Origin: Archaeoglobus sp. JdFR-24 | Lineage (GTDB): Archaea > Halobacteriota > Archaeoglobi > Archaeoglobales > Archaeoglobaceae | Direction: 5' to 3' | DNA: 64,000 nucleotides | Assembly: GCA_002011215.1 (NCBI GenBank) | Contig: MTML01000102.1 | Span: forward strand, 58,765-122,764 | Shown: piece by piece, positions 44,038-52,722 of the stretch | Numbering within the stretch: the stretch's first letter is position 1 | Layout of the letters: each line of letters starts with the position of its first letter | Position numbers and translations under genes: made by a program | Notes under the pieces: model-generated | What the model saw: the letters and a program-made list of their open reading frames with translations, nothing else | Told to the model about the DNA's origin: nothing | The model's database searches: none

Positions 44038-45123
44038 ATGGCAATCGAATCAGGAAGCCTGGAATGGAAAGTTAAGCTTCCAGAAAAGCCGATAGAGGAC
44101 AAATTCTGGATAAATCTTAAGGCAAAGGTTATTGATACTGGTATTTGCAGTCACTGCTCAACCTGTGCATCCATCTGTCCTGTGAATGGCATTCTTTCAT
44201 GGGATAAGGAGATAGATTTTCCGGACTGGGAGGAAAACTGCGTTGACTGTGGAGCATGTGTGAGGGTATGCCCCAGATGGAATTATGTTCCTCTCTGTGA
44301 TATTGGTGAATATATCGAGATTACCGCAGCGAGATCGAAAAGGTTCTCAGGTCAGGATGGGGCGATGGCTACTGAATTCATGGCATCAGCTCTTGAGATG
44401 GGCCTGATAGACAGAGCAATCTTCGTCGGGAGAGATGAGGAATGGAAAACAAACATATATCACATCAGAAGTGCGGATCAGCTCAGGGATACTAAAATTA
44501 CAGGCACCAAATATTCCTTTGCAAATGTCCTTCCCGAATTGAAGAAGGCCGTGAAGGTAACAAAGAAGGGTGTTGGAGTGATAGGAACACCGTGTATGGT
44601 GAGCGGAATCAGAAAACTTCAGGAAGAATTCAGCATTTTCAGAAACAGGGTAAAGCTTGTATGTGGACTTTTCTGCACTGAAAATTTCTATCACTATCAG
44701 ATCTCAGCGTTTTTGAAAGAGAGGGGTGTTGATTTCAGCAAATTGATTAAAACAGATATTACGAGAGGAAAATTCATCGCTACTATGACAGATTCAGAGG
44801 TCAGCTTTCCGGTAAGGGAGCTTGAAGAGATAGTTCCCACAGGGTGCAAGGTTTGTATCGATTTCTCTGCTGTGGAAAGTGACTTCAGTGTGGGGAGTGT
44901 TGGAAGCGATCCGGGATATTCAACGATAGTGATCAGAAAGGAGGTTGCAAAAAACGTTCTTGACTACATCAGGGAGCAGAATTATGCTGATTTTGAGAAG
45001 GTTATAATTGATGTTGTGAAAAAGCTGAGCAACCTCAAAAAGAAGAGGAAGAAAAACATCCCGCCGGAGTACAAAAGTCCATGCCTGGAGACAAAAGAAT
45101 CAAAGGAATCCAAGCCGGGATGA
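44038..45123 (+). CDS. fqoF: F420H2 dehydrogenase input subunit FqoF
   Basis: About 361 residues from ATG 44038 after GGGTGAG. N-terminal ferredoxin CSHCSTCASICP and CVDCGACVRVCP, then the FrhB-type FAD domain: GQDGAMATEFMASAL, TGTKYSFANVLPELKKA, GVIGTPCMVSG and GCKVCIDFSA. Oxidises reduced coenzyme F420 and feeds the fqo complex. It is cytoplasmic and is the last gene of the operon. Ends in a Lys-rich tail (NLKKKRKKNIPP). Confidence 0.92.
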   Translation: MAIESGSLEWKVKLPEKPIEDKFWINLKAKVIDTGICSHCSTCASICPVNGILSWDKEIDFPDWEENCVDCGACVRVCPRWNYVPLCDIGEYIEITAARSKRFSGQDGAMATEFMASALEMGLIDRAIFVGRDEEWKTNIYHIRSADQLRDTKITGTKYSFANVLPELKKAVKVTKKGVGVIGTPCMVSGIRKLQEEFSIFRNRVKLVCGLFCTENFYHYQISAFLKERGVDFSKLIKTDITRGKFIATMTDSEVSFPVRELEEIVPTGCKVCIDFSAVESDFSVGSVGSDPGYSTIVIRKEVAKNVLDYIREQNYADFEKVIIDVVKKLSNLKKKRKKNIPPEYKSPCLETKESKESKPG

Positions 45124-45201
45124 TTTTTAATCTATTTTTTATTTGTTTGTTTATTATATTTACTGAATTAAGAACCTGATGAATTGAGGTCTGTATAAAT
45201 G

Positions 45202-45768
45202 CTAAACACCCGAAAAGTCATGAATGTGCTCTCTTATTATGTTTACAGCGACCTTTTCTCTCTCACTTCCACACTTCTCTGCCAGATTCAGGTAATAATT
45301 CACTTTTTCCATCAATTTTTCATCTTTTAAAGAGATCATTCTAGTCGAATGAACAAGAGCCTCTATAATTGCGTTAAATCCACGGTTAACGGGTCTCAGG
45401 TTATACCTGACTATTTCACCTTCCTTTAGTGTGAGATGAGCATACATTCCCTTCAATTCCGCATGGAATCTGCACCAGACCAGTGAATTATGAATTATAG
45501 GGGGGTTTAAACTCTCAAAATAACTTTCATCAAGGTCTTTAAAGGCTGAAAGCGCAAAAATGACGGGATCTCTTGTGACATTAATCCATATCTCACTCTT
45601 CTTTCTCAGATTCTCTCTCGTGTGGTTTGAATATAGTCTTATCTTTGCAAATCTTGTGTCAGCATCTTCGACAATCAGTCCGAGAGGTGTGGTATTAATC
45701 CATTCTCCAAATGTTATACCTATTATTTCGTTTATTCCTTCCGTGAAACCGAAATCTGCAAGCTTCAT
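45202..45768 (-). CDS. DUF447 flavin-type protein
   Basis: 188 residues from ATG 45768 (GGGGTGAT just ahead). Starts MKLADFGFTEGINEIIGIT; PLGLIVEDADT and WINVTRDPVIFA resemble DUF447, a split-barrel FMN-binding fold. DUF447 and CitG-like genes occur together in methanogens and, I recall, among the archaeal-type genes needed for tetrahydromethanopterin synthesis in methylotrophic bacteria. The CitG-like gene is 52 bases upstream here. Confidence 0.7.
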   Translation of the reverse strand: MKLADFGFTEGINEIIGITFGEWINTTPLGLIVEDADTRFAKIRLYSNHTRENLRKKSEIWINVTRDPVIFALSAFKDLDESYFESLNPPIIHNSLVWCRFHAELKGMYAHLTLKEGEIVRYNLRPVNRGFNAIIEALVHSTRMISLKDEKLMEKVNYYLNLAEKCGSEREKVAVNIIREHIHDFSGV

Positions 45769-45820
45769 GTGATCACCCCACCCCATTCATTTCGATTTCA
45801 TTCCCCATTTCAACCTCACT

Positions 45821-46741
45821 TCAGAATCTCAACCCCTCAAGTAATGCAAGGTAAAGGGAGGAAATGGTGAGATCTGCTATTGTTCCGGGGTTTATTCTCC
45901 TTTCCAGTAACTTCCTATCAAGCTCTGAAAACCTTTTCATATCTGCATCTGGATCGTTATTTGATCTTTCAAGTATTTTTCGAGCAAGATTCTGGACTTC
46001 AAACCCCACGTCCTTACCGTATTTTGATATCACAAGGGCATCGGGAACTTCTGAGAGAAGTGTATGGTAGGTAAGAACTGTGGCGTAATTTATGTCCTCA
46101 TATTTTTCAAATACATTCCTTATCCTTCTTGAGTTTCTGATGCTTAAAGGATAACCTTCTGTAACCTCTTTTGCAATAGCATTTTCTTCAGGAGCCATCT
46201 TCATCCACAAATACAGATTTATTTTTCTCTCCCTGAGAAATCTTTCAGTCTCCTGTGATCCAAGACTCAAATTATCCGCTCTCATGACTCTTGCTGAGGA
46301 AAGTTGATGTCCTTTTAGGAGGTATATTGAATCCATGTAAGTTGTTTTTTTCAACTCTTGTGAGGCTAAAAACCCGGCACTGAAAGCAGAACTGGAGTTC
46401 CAGCGCCTTAGTAATGGTATAAGGAGGATATAAGCTCCAAAATGAACATTTTGAGCTTTATGCCATCCGGAAGATACTTCAATCGATTTGAAAATAAGAT
46501 ACCCTATGCCAGCCTTTTTCTTGTTTCTCTCGGCTCCATTCTTGCCATACCAACTCTTTCCGGTGGCCTCGAGGAAAACAGGATAGGATGAGACTGAAGA
46601 TGCCAGAAAGTGTTCATATCTCAGGTCGGGGAAGTTATGTTCTCTGTCCACATTGCCTGCCTTTGGATTTCCTGAAACCTCCAAAAGCATCGAAATAACC
46701 GCTGCGATTGCTGCATCCTCTGGAGTTCTGAACATCATCAA
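45821..46741 (-). CDS. CitG/MdcB-like triphosphoribosyl-dephospho-CoA synthase family protein
   Basis: 306 residues, all-helical. EVSGNPKAGNVDREHNFPDL is the CitG ligand motif and NPGTIADLTISSLYLALLEG the C-terminal one. Citrate or malonate lyase is unlikely in this organism; archaeal members are linked to tetrahydromethanopterin or methanofuran biosynthesis. Same strand as DUF447, likely one operon. Confidence 0.75.
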   Translation of the reverse strand: MMMFRTPEDAAIAAVISMLLEVSGNPKAGNVDREHNFPDLRYEHFLASSVSSYPVFLEATGKSWYGKNGAERNKKKAGIGYLIFKSIEVSSGWHKAQNVHFGAYILLIPLLRRWNSSSAFSAGFLASQELKKTTYMDSIYLLKGHQLSSARVMRADNLSLGSQETERFLRERKINLYLWMKMAPEENAIAKEVTEGYPLSIRNSRRIRNVFEKYEDINYATVLTYHTLLSEVPDALVISKYGKDVGFEVQNLARKILERSNNDPDADMKRFSELDRKLLERRINPGTIADLTISSLYLALLEGLRF

Positions 46742-46767
46742 CAGTTGTCCTCCAGGATTTAAATTTT

Positions 46768-47697
46768 TTATTTATACCTTACTGAGTGTTGCACCTGGAT
46801 TCGTTCAATATTATCTCTCACAAAACTCTCAAAATCTGTTTCGCATTTCTGACAGTCCAGATCGATTCGTTCTTCAATCATTGAAATGAACACCTTTGGC
46901 AGATCCGGATCGTCTTTCAGCTCACTGAGATGTGAATATACTTTCAGAAAGAAAACCGGGATGGGCAATCTTATTCTTTTTATGCCCGCTGCATCGGCAA
47001 TAATCTGAAAGACCTCAGGTATGCTGTATGTTTGAGGTCCACAGAGAGGTTTTATTTCTTTGATGGGCTTTATTTTGCCAGTCTCATCAACTCCATTAAG
47101 TTTTTCGAGCAATCTCATTATTTCCTTTGCAACATCTCCTGCAAAAACAGGAGATACCATACCTTTGATTAGCGGAATAAACGGGTATGATTTTATTATC
47201 TTATAAATTCGATGTATGAATCCATCTCCGATTCCAAACATTACAGAGGGCCTTAAAATGACATAATTTTCTGCCATTTGCCTTATAGCCTGCTCACCAA
47301 GCCACTTACTCACCTGATAGGGATTACCATCCGGTTTTGCCCACAGTGCTGAAACATGTATGATTGAACCGGAAATCTCAAGAAGGTTTTTAACTCCAGT
47401 ATAGTGTACCTCAATAAAACTTTGTTCTTTCTCATGGATTATCCCGGCCAGATTGACAATTGCGTCGAATTTGTAATCTTTCAAGGCTTTAAGACTCTCC
47501 CTATCACTTATATCTCCTTTTAAGATAGATACACCTTTTTTTGATTTATTATTCAATGGGGCATCTTCGATAAGATCTATGCTATTCCCGACTTTTCTCT
47601 TATCCCTTACAAGCAAATAAAGATCAAATTTTTTGTTGAGCAGTGGTAGGACATAGCTACCAAGAAATCCTGAACCACCAACGAGAAGCACCCTCAT
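46768..47697 (-). CDS. NDUFA9-like atypical SDR / NAD-dependent epimerase
   Basis: 309 residues. Rossmann motif LLVGGSGFLGSYV at the N-terminus, HVSALWAKPDGNPYQVSKWLGE with Tyr-x-x-x-Lys, and LRPSVMFGIGDGFI, features of atypical SDRs related to the complex I accessory subunit NDUFA9. The real substrate is unknown. Interesting beside a complex I-like operon and a quinone prenyltransferase, but it sits on its own. Confidence 0.78.
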   Translation of the reverse strand: MRVLLVGGSGFLGSYVLPLLNKKFDLYLLVRDKRKVGNSIDLIEDAPLNNKSKKGVSILKGDISDRESLKALKDYKFDAIVNLAGIIHEKEQSFIEVHYTGVKNLLEISGSIIHVSALWAKPDGNPYQVSKWLGEQAIRQMAENYVILRPSVMFGIGDGFIHRIYKIIKSYPFIPLIKGMVSPVFAGDVAKEIMRLLEKLNGVDETGKIKPIKEIKPLCGPQTYSIPEVFQIIADAAGIKRIRLPIPVFFLKVYSHLSELKDDPDLPKVFISMIEERIDLDCQKCETDFESFVRDNIERIQVQHSVRYK

Positions 47698-47796
47698 AAT
47701 CTATTTTTGGGTTTCAGGATTATATCCTTTTGGTAATCATTGATTGATGTTTTTCACCATTACAAACAAAAAGTTAATTTTCATTGATGAGGTCGA

Positions 47797-48687
47797 TTGG
47801 TTGTGAGTTGCGGGAATAAATTTTTGGAGTATATGGATTTCATAAAAATCGAGCACACCCTCTTTGCACTTCCCTTTGCTTATACTGGTGCTTTTCTGGC
47901 ATCAGGAGGGTGGTTTGACCTCAGAACTTTTATTTTAATCCTGACAGCCTTTACTGGACTGAGGATTGCAGCAATGTCACTGAATCGAATAATCGACAGA
48001 GAGATAGATGCTTTAAATCCCAGGACATCTATGAGACATTTACCCGCTGGAAAAATTTCTCTAAAGGAAGCCTATGCTATAACCTTCATTGCCCTTCTCA
48101 TTTATTTCATATCTGCTTTTTTAATCAATCGAACAGCCTTCCTTCTCTCACCAATTCCAGCGATAACAGCATACGTCTACCCATATCTGAAGAGGTTTAC
48201 CTGTCTTTCACATTTTGTTCTCGGTTTAAGTCTGGCATATGCGCCAGGGGGAGGATGGGTGGCAATAACAAACTCCTTTGATCCGTTTGGAAGTGAATTC
48301 ATTCCCCTTATGATTGGGCTGGCCCTCATATTCTGGGTGGCGGGTTTTGATATTATCTACGCTCTTCAGGACCTCCAGTTCGATAGAGAACAGGGTTTAC
48401 ACTCCATTGGAGCCCATTTCGGAGTCAAAACAGCGAAAATTATATCAGCATTATGTCACTTTCTTTTTTTCCTGATATCAACATACACGCTGGTCTTCGT
48501 CTCTTCTGGGGGTAAAATAATCATCACAGGTTTGATTGCCATTGGAATCATCCTTGTATTCGAACATTACATAATCAGATATAGACATGATGAACAGCGA
48601 ATCCAGATAGCCTTTTTTTACTCAAACGCCATAATAAGTTCAATATTCCTTGGGATCATACTTCTGAACATCTTCTTTGGAGTTTAG
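47797..48687 (+). CDS. UbiA-family prenyltransferase, probably menaquinone MqnP type
   Basis: 296 residues, eight or nine helices. Motif 1 NRIIDREIDALNPRT and motif 2 DIIYALQDLQFDREQG are the two Asp-rich sites for prenyl diphosphate and Mg. The IEHTLFALPFAY N-terminus and the NPRT ending resemble MqnP/UbiA 4-hydroxybenzoate-type enzymes. Archaeoglobales use menaquinone made by the futalosine route, so it plausibly supplies the quinone of the fqo/nuo complexes. Exact substrate is inferred. Confidence 0.82.
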   Translation: MVVSCGNKFLEYMDFIKIEHTLFALPFAYTGAFLASGGWFDLRTFILILTAFTGLRIAAMSLNRIIDREIDALNPRTSMRHLPAGKISLKEAYAITFIALLIYFISAFLINRTAFLLSPIPAITAYVYPYLKRFTCLSHFVLGLSLAYAPGGGWVAITNSFDPFGSEFIPLMIGLALIFWVAGFDIIYALQDLQFDREQGLHSIGAHFGVKTAKIISALCHFLFFLISTYTLVFVSSGGKIIITGLIAIGIILVFEHYIIRYRHDEQRIQIAFFYSNAIISSIFLGIILLNIFFGV

Positions 48688-48738
48688 ATCGGGGACTAAT
48701 CTAATTTAACTTCTCACCTTACAGTCTGTTGATGTTAT

Positions 48739-48774
48739 CTGTATCCACGTCTGTATCCACATCTGTATCCATAT
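48739..48774. repeat. 12-bp repeat in three tandem copies
   Basis: CTGTATCCACGT, CTGTATCCACAT and CTGTATCCATAT follow each other (48739-48774). Located in the gap between the prenyltransferase and cooC-like genes. Confidence 0.9.
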
Positions 48775-48803
48775 AAAACCCGTGAATGGTTGGGAGGATT
48801 AAG

Positions 48804-49568
48804 CTAATTTTCTTTAACCTTTAGTATTTCAAGAATGCTCTTTTTTATATCCTCGAACGAAGAAATTTCGCATCCAAGTTCGTAGGGTGGGACATTTTCA
48901 ACATCGGATTGAACAAAACACTGGTTGTAGGGAATTTTGCCGATTATGGGGTGTGTGATACTTTCAATCAACCTTTTTGCCCCTTCTGTTTCGATATATT
49001 TATTGATAACAACTCCTATCTTCTCGATTCCTATGTCTCCTGCCAGTTTTTCAATTCTTTTCAGGGTCTCTATGGATCTCATTCCGGGTTCAACAACCGC
49101 TATGAGCATATCTACGCCCTTTGCGGTACCTCTACCTAGATGTTCAATTCCCGCCTCCATATCCAGAAGTAGGACATCCCGTTCTCTGAAAATGGCATGT
49201 CTCAGAATTGCCCTTAAAAAGGCATTCTGGGGACAGAAGCAACCCTCACCACCCTTCTCTATCGTTCCCAGTGCAAGAACTCTCACTCCAAACCTGTTTC
49301 TTTTTGAATAAATTTCAAAAATATCATCTACTTTAGGGTTGTATCTGAAAGTTCCAAGAGGCCCTTTAACCCTCTCTTCAATTACTTCTTCCAGCTCGGC
49401 CAGCGGCTTGATTTTCTCTTTTATACCCAGGACAGAGGGAAGGTTTATGGATGAGTCGCAATCAATTGCAGTCACACTAAATCCATCTTTTGCGAATAGA
49501 TATGCGAGCATTGCCGTCAGAGTCGTCTTACCAACTCCACCCTTCCCCGAAACTGCTATTTTGACCAT
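48804..49568 (-). CDS. CooC-like nickel-insertion ATPase
   Basis: 254 residues, MinD/ParA-type P-loop GKGGVGKTT at residues 8-16, preceded by VSG. The GEGCFCPQNAFLRAI motif (CxC) is characteristic of CooC, which helps nickel loading of carbon monoxide dehydrogenase/acetyl-CoA synthase. DMEAGIEHLGRG is the switch/Walker B region. CODH genes are not in the window. Solitary gene. Confidence 0.88.
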   Translation of the reverse strand: MVKIAVSGKGGVGKTTLTAMLAYLFAKDGFSVTAIDCDSSINLPSVLGIKEKIKPLAELEEVIEERVKGPLGTFRYNPKVDDIFEIYSKRNRFGVRVLALGTIEKGGEGCFCPQNAFLRAILRHAIFRERDVLLLDMEAGIEHLGRGTAKGVDMLIAVVEPGMRSIETLKRIEKLAGDIGIEKIGVVINKYIETEGAKRLIESITHPIIGKIPYNQCFVQSDVENVPPYELGCEISSFEDIKKSILEILKVKEN

Positions 49569-49773
49569 AAGTGGTGGGAGTTCTCCCGGGTTATTATTTT
49601 TTATTCTTTTCTTCCGTATGTCTATGTATCGATTCAGTCTATTTGGTTATTTGATCCATCAGTTATCCTATATATGTATATTCCGTCACAAGTTTATCTT
49701 TCAATCATAAAGTTTAAAAATTGTTTTGAATTTCTGAATTGGTTACATTTAAATCTCAAGATGAAAGAAAAAA

Positions 49774-49781
49774 TTTAAATA
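49774..49781 (+). promoter_or_regulatory. TATA box of the aminotransferase gene
   Basis: TTTAAATA about 25 bp before ATG 49803; leaderless transcript expected. Confidence 0.5.
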
Positions 49782-49802
49782 CCAGTCAAACATATTAACT
49801 TC

Positions 49803-51191
49803 ATGTCGCATCATGGGGATCTGATCGATATATATACAAAAGAACTCACGAAGAGGACACAAAAGTCAATGGCTCTGCATGAGGAAAGCTTGAATTTCAC
49901 ACCACTTGGGGTGCACAGTAACTGGAGAATATTCGACCCCTATCCGATTTTCATGTCGAAAGCAAAGGGATCGAGAATATGGGATGTGGATGGAAATGAG
50001 TATTTGGATTATAACATGGCTTTTGGTGCGTTAACTGCAGGCCATGCCCATCCTGTTCTTGTTGAAGCTGTTATTGATCGGGTACAGAATGGAACGATAT
50101 TTGGATTTGAGGCGGAAGAGGTGGTTAAGCTTTCAAAAGTTGTAACGGAGAGATTCGGCTTTGATATGTGTCGTTTCTCCTCTACAGGTCTTGAAGCTAC
50201 GCAATTGGCTATCAGACTTGCAAGAGCCTTTACGGGAAGATCAAAAATTTTGAAGTTTGAGGGATGCTATCACGGCTCTCATGACGGCCTTCTTGTTAGT
50301 ATAAAGCCTGAAAAATATAAAGCGGGACATCCAAAAGCACCGGTCAATGTTCCTGCTGGAAATGGAATACCTGAGAGTATGGTTGATAATGTTGTAATTG
50401 CTCCATTTAACGATATAAACGCTGTTGAAGAGCTCATGGGGAAATACGGGAACGAGATAGCGGGCATAATTCTTGAAACAATTCCAATGAATATGGGTGT
50501 AATACTGCCTGAAGATGGATTTCTTGAAGGTCTTAGAGAGCTTGCCGATGAATACAACTGCATGTTAATATTCGACGATGTGAAGCTCTGTGGCAAGTTC
50601 TATGGTGGTAGCCCTGAATTCTTCGGAGTTAAACCGGACATCTTAACAGTGGGCAAATCAGTTGCAGGCGGTTATCCGCTATCTGCAGTTCTGGCAGATG
50701 AGGAGGTAATGGAAATTGTTGGGCCAGGGAAGGTTGCACATGGCGGTACATTCAATTCAAATCCCTTAGCTGTTAGGGCTGCCTACGTAACTCTCACAGA
50801 CATACTCACGAAAGAGGCCATGCAATATACTCACAGACTGAGCGATAAACTTGCAAAGGGCTACAGCGACATACTGGAAGATAGAAATATAAACGCACAT
50901 CTCGTTACTGCTGGTAACAGCGGTTTGATCTACTTCTGCGAGAACAGGGTCAGAAACTGGCGAGACTTTTTGAACTATGTGGACTTTGGCTCTTGGTTTG
51001 CATGGGCACTCAAAATGATCTTGGAGGGAATCATTCCGCAGGCTCTGGGATTCGACGAACAGTGGACAGTTTCAGTACAGCATACTGAGGAAGAAATACA
51101 GAAGACAGTTGAAGTTGCGGATGGAGTTTTCAGGGAAATTAAAGAACACATAGGCAAAATCCAGCAGTTGAAGGTTGAAGAAGCAATATAA
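49803..51191 (+). CDS. Class III PLP aminotransferase, glutamate-1-semialdehyde aminomutase-like
   Basis: 462 residues. Most similar in pattern to HemL: FSSTGLEATQLAIRLARAFTGR, FEGCYHGSHDG and the PLP Lys in VGKSVAGGYPLSAV. Departures: the normal DEVMTGFR is FDDVKLCGKF, SGTEA is TGLEA, and the protein is ~30 residues longer at the C-terminus. So it is probably not the haem enzyme but a relative acting on another amino acid (beta-amino acid or omega-amine). No partner genes to tell. Confidence 0.8.
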   Translation: MSHHGDLIDIYTKELTKRTQKSMALHEESLNFTPLGVHSNWRIFDPYPIFMSKAKGSRIWDVDGNEYLDYNMAFGALTAGHAHPVLVEAVIDRVQNGTIFGFEAEEVVKLSKVVTERFGFDMCRFSSTGLEATQLAIRLARAFTGRSKILKFEGCYHGSHDGLLVSIKPEKYKAGHPKAPVNVPAGNGIPESMVDNVVIAPFNDINAVEELMGKYGNEIAGIILETIPMNMGVILPEDGFLEGLRELADEYNCMLIFDDVKLCGKFYGGSPEFFGVKPDILTVGKSVAGGYPLSAVLADEEVMEIVGPGKVAHGGTFNSNPLAVRAAYVTLTDILTKEAMQYTHRLSDKLAKGYSDILEDRNINAHLVTAGNSGLIYFCENRVRNWRDFLNYVDFGSWFAWALKMILEGIIPQALGFDEQWTVSVQHTEEEIQKTVEVADGVFREIKEHIGKIQQLKVEEAI

Positions 51192-51315
51192 ATTTCTTTT
51201 TTATCCATTTTCTGGCTGTTTTTCGGTTTAATTCCTGTTGAGTAGTTTTGAAGTAAAATTCTCACGGCAATAGTGGTCAGAATATATTAAAATCTCATGC
51301 TTGGATATTCTACTG

Positions 51316-51330
51316 GAAAATATTCTATAC
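51316..51330 (+). promoter_or_regulatory. TATA-like region of candidate ncRNA
   Basis: GAAAATATTCTATAC, an AT-rich stretch centred 20-27 bp before the first G of the GGGGGTGCC structure. Weak match to the archaeal TATA box; assigned because of its position only. Confidence 0.3.
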
Positions 51331-51340
51331 AAAATAATTT

Positions 51341-51408
51341 GGGGGTGCCTAAAAGCAGCAATTACGGTGACGGCGGGAAAGCTGCGATAATTATCACTGG
51401 CACCCCTT
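51341..51408 (+). ncRNA. Candidate structured RNA with pseudoknot and T-rich end
   Basis: Perfect 8-bp closing stem GGGGTGCC (51342-51349) / GGCACCCC (51399-51406), followed by TTTT. Inside, GCAGC (51355-51359) pairs with GCTGC (51381-51385) and AATTA (51360-51364) with TAATT (51388-51392); the order a-b-a'-b' makes an H-type pseudoknot. The start is ~150 bp past an aminotransferase stop and ~95 bp before a secreted-protein gene. GC-rich in a strongly AT-rich gap, as expected for an RNA gene of a thermophile. It could also be a cis-acting leader of 51503-51976. No known riboswitch class fits. Confidence 0.5.
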
Positions 51409-51502
51409 TTCATCAATATTTGTATTTAAACTTGTAGATAAGTGTTACGGTCAAATTAAATTAGGAGGTTTAGAGAATAATATTAATCAATCAAATAATT
51501 TA

Positions 51503-51976
51503 ATGCAGATGAAAAAATTTATATCTTCGAAGTTATCACCTCTTGACATGCGCATCAAGTTCCTGATCACTCTGATATTCATTTTCATTATATTAGTCAT
51601 ATTGCCTGTAAGTGCCCTCAATCTAAAGTCGAATCTGGAAATTAAGGAAGTAACTGTGGACTTGGTTAATAATTCAGCCATCATTAAATTTAATTTCGAA
51701 TTAGATCCCGTACAGAAAATTCGAATATTCCTTTTTGGAGCAGAGCCAGTTAAAAAAGAACTTGAATCAATTATTATTTACTCTGGAGACGTTATATTTG
51801 AAAAGGTAAACATAGATGAGGCTGTAGTTCTAATTGAACTCCAGAAACAGGAAGATACACTCTTCTTCCCCGGAATTGAGTTCAAAATCCCGGCTGGTCA
51901 CGTATCCATCAATCTTTCGGGTAATAATTTTGAATTTTATGAAACATATGAAATACCAAGGTTCTATTATACCTAA
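51503..51976 (+). CDS. Secreted or membrane-anchored protein of unknown function
   Basis: 157 residues. One strong hydrophobic segment (residues about 18-38, FLITLIFIFIILVILPV) ending in SAL, a signal peptide or N-anchor, then a beta-rich domain with EVTVDLVNNSAIIKFNFEL. No Cys. I do not recognise the family; an archaeal cell-surface protein is likely. Begins about 95 bp after the candidate RNA. Confidence 0.6.
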   Translation: MQMKKFISSKLSPLDMRIKFLITLIFIFIILVILPVSALNLKSNLEIKEVTVDLVNNSAIIKFNFELDPVQKIRIFLFGAEPVKKELESIIIYSGDVIFEKVNIDEAVVLIELQKQEDTLFFPGIEFKIPAGHVSINLSGNNFEFYETYEIPRFYYT

Positions 51977-52082
51977 CGGATGACTGGTTTATGTAGTGTT
52001 TGTGCTAATCTCCCCCCACAGATATCTTATCTCACATTTGAAACAATCTTTTGTTTCCAGCCATCTTTTGCGAGTTGAAGTT

Positions 52083-52718
52083 TTAAGTTTGATTCAACAA
52101 CTTTATGTACTTGGGCGGAACTTCCTCGGAAAGGACGATGAACTCATTCGCCTTGATGAATCTTATACCCTCCTCTCTTGCTTTTTTTGCATCTATGATT
52201 AATATAATCGGGTCATCTGTTCTGAGCATTGCTACCTCTATTCCCTTTTCAATTGACGTTGAGAGGTGGACGAACTTCTGATTTACGGGTTTTATGCCAA
52301 TCTCTATAAGTCTGTGTGCCTCCTCTTCACCTGTACCGTAGTAAAGCACATCGTTATCAGCAATCTCATAATCACTGAGCTCGACATCAACACTGTGGCC
52401 GTATCTGGCTCTTATCTTGTTATTTGAAAGTTCGTATCTGTTTTTTCTGTCAGAGTAGATCATTGCTTTGATTAGCCACTGATTTGCCCATTTGTACTTT
52501 CTCGATACAACTCTGCTGAGCGCATCAAAATCAACCCAGCCGTTTTTATCCATCTTCAACCTGAATCTTTCAGGAAAATGCCTCAGTATTCCAGAAACGA
52601 ACCTTCCCAATTTCTCCACTCTTTCTTTCTCAAGAACGAGTTCTCCTTTAAAATTACAAATTTCGCATTTATCTCCTCGGTAGTATCCGTGTTCTGGACA
52701 GAATCTTATGTCTTCCAT
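52083..52718 (-). CDS. kptA: RNA 2'-phosphotransferase (Tpt1/KptA) with N-terminal zinc site
   Basis: 211 residues. An N-terminal zinc site CPEHGYYRGDKCEIC precedes the KptA domain, with RHFPERFRLKMDKNGWVD, RYGHS, and the RxxxxHLS-type NAD site FVHLSTSIEKG. Removes the 2'-phosphate left at tRNA splice junctions with NAD; archaeal splicing does not leave one, so the natural substrate is unclear. A few bases after the DUF531 gene, likely one operon. Confidence 0.88.
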   Translation of the reverse strand: MEDIRFCPEHGYYRGDKCEICNFKGELVLEKERVEKLGRFVSGILRHFPERFRLKMDKNGWVDFDALSRVVSRKYKWANQWLIKAMIYSDRKNRYELSNNKIRARYGHSVDVELSDYEIADNDVLYYGTGEEEAHRLIEIGIKPVNQKFVHLSTSIEKGIEVAMLRTDDPIILIIDAKKAREEGIRFIKANEFIVLSEEVPPKYIKLLNQT

Positions 52719-52722
52719 TCAA

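Noticed and set aside
49803..51191. Plain call of hemL (glutamate-1-semialdehyde aminomutase)
   Set aside because: Active-site motif and length differ, and no other haem genes are near; a family-level call is safer.
51341..51408. TPP riboswitch or fluoride riboswitch
   Set aside because: GGGGTGCC resembles the TPP opening, but the CTGAGA and later conserved core are missing; the fluoride motif core is absent. Left as an unknown structured RNA.
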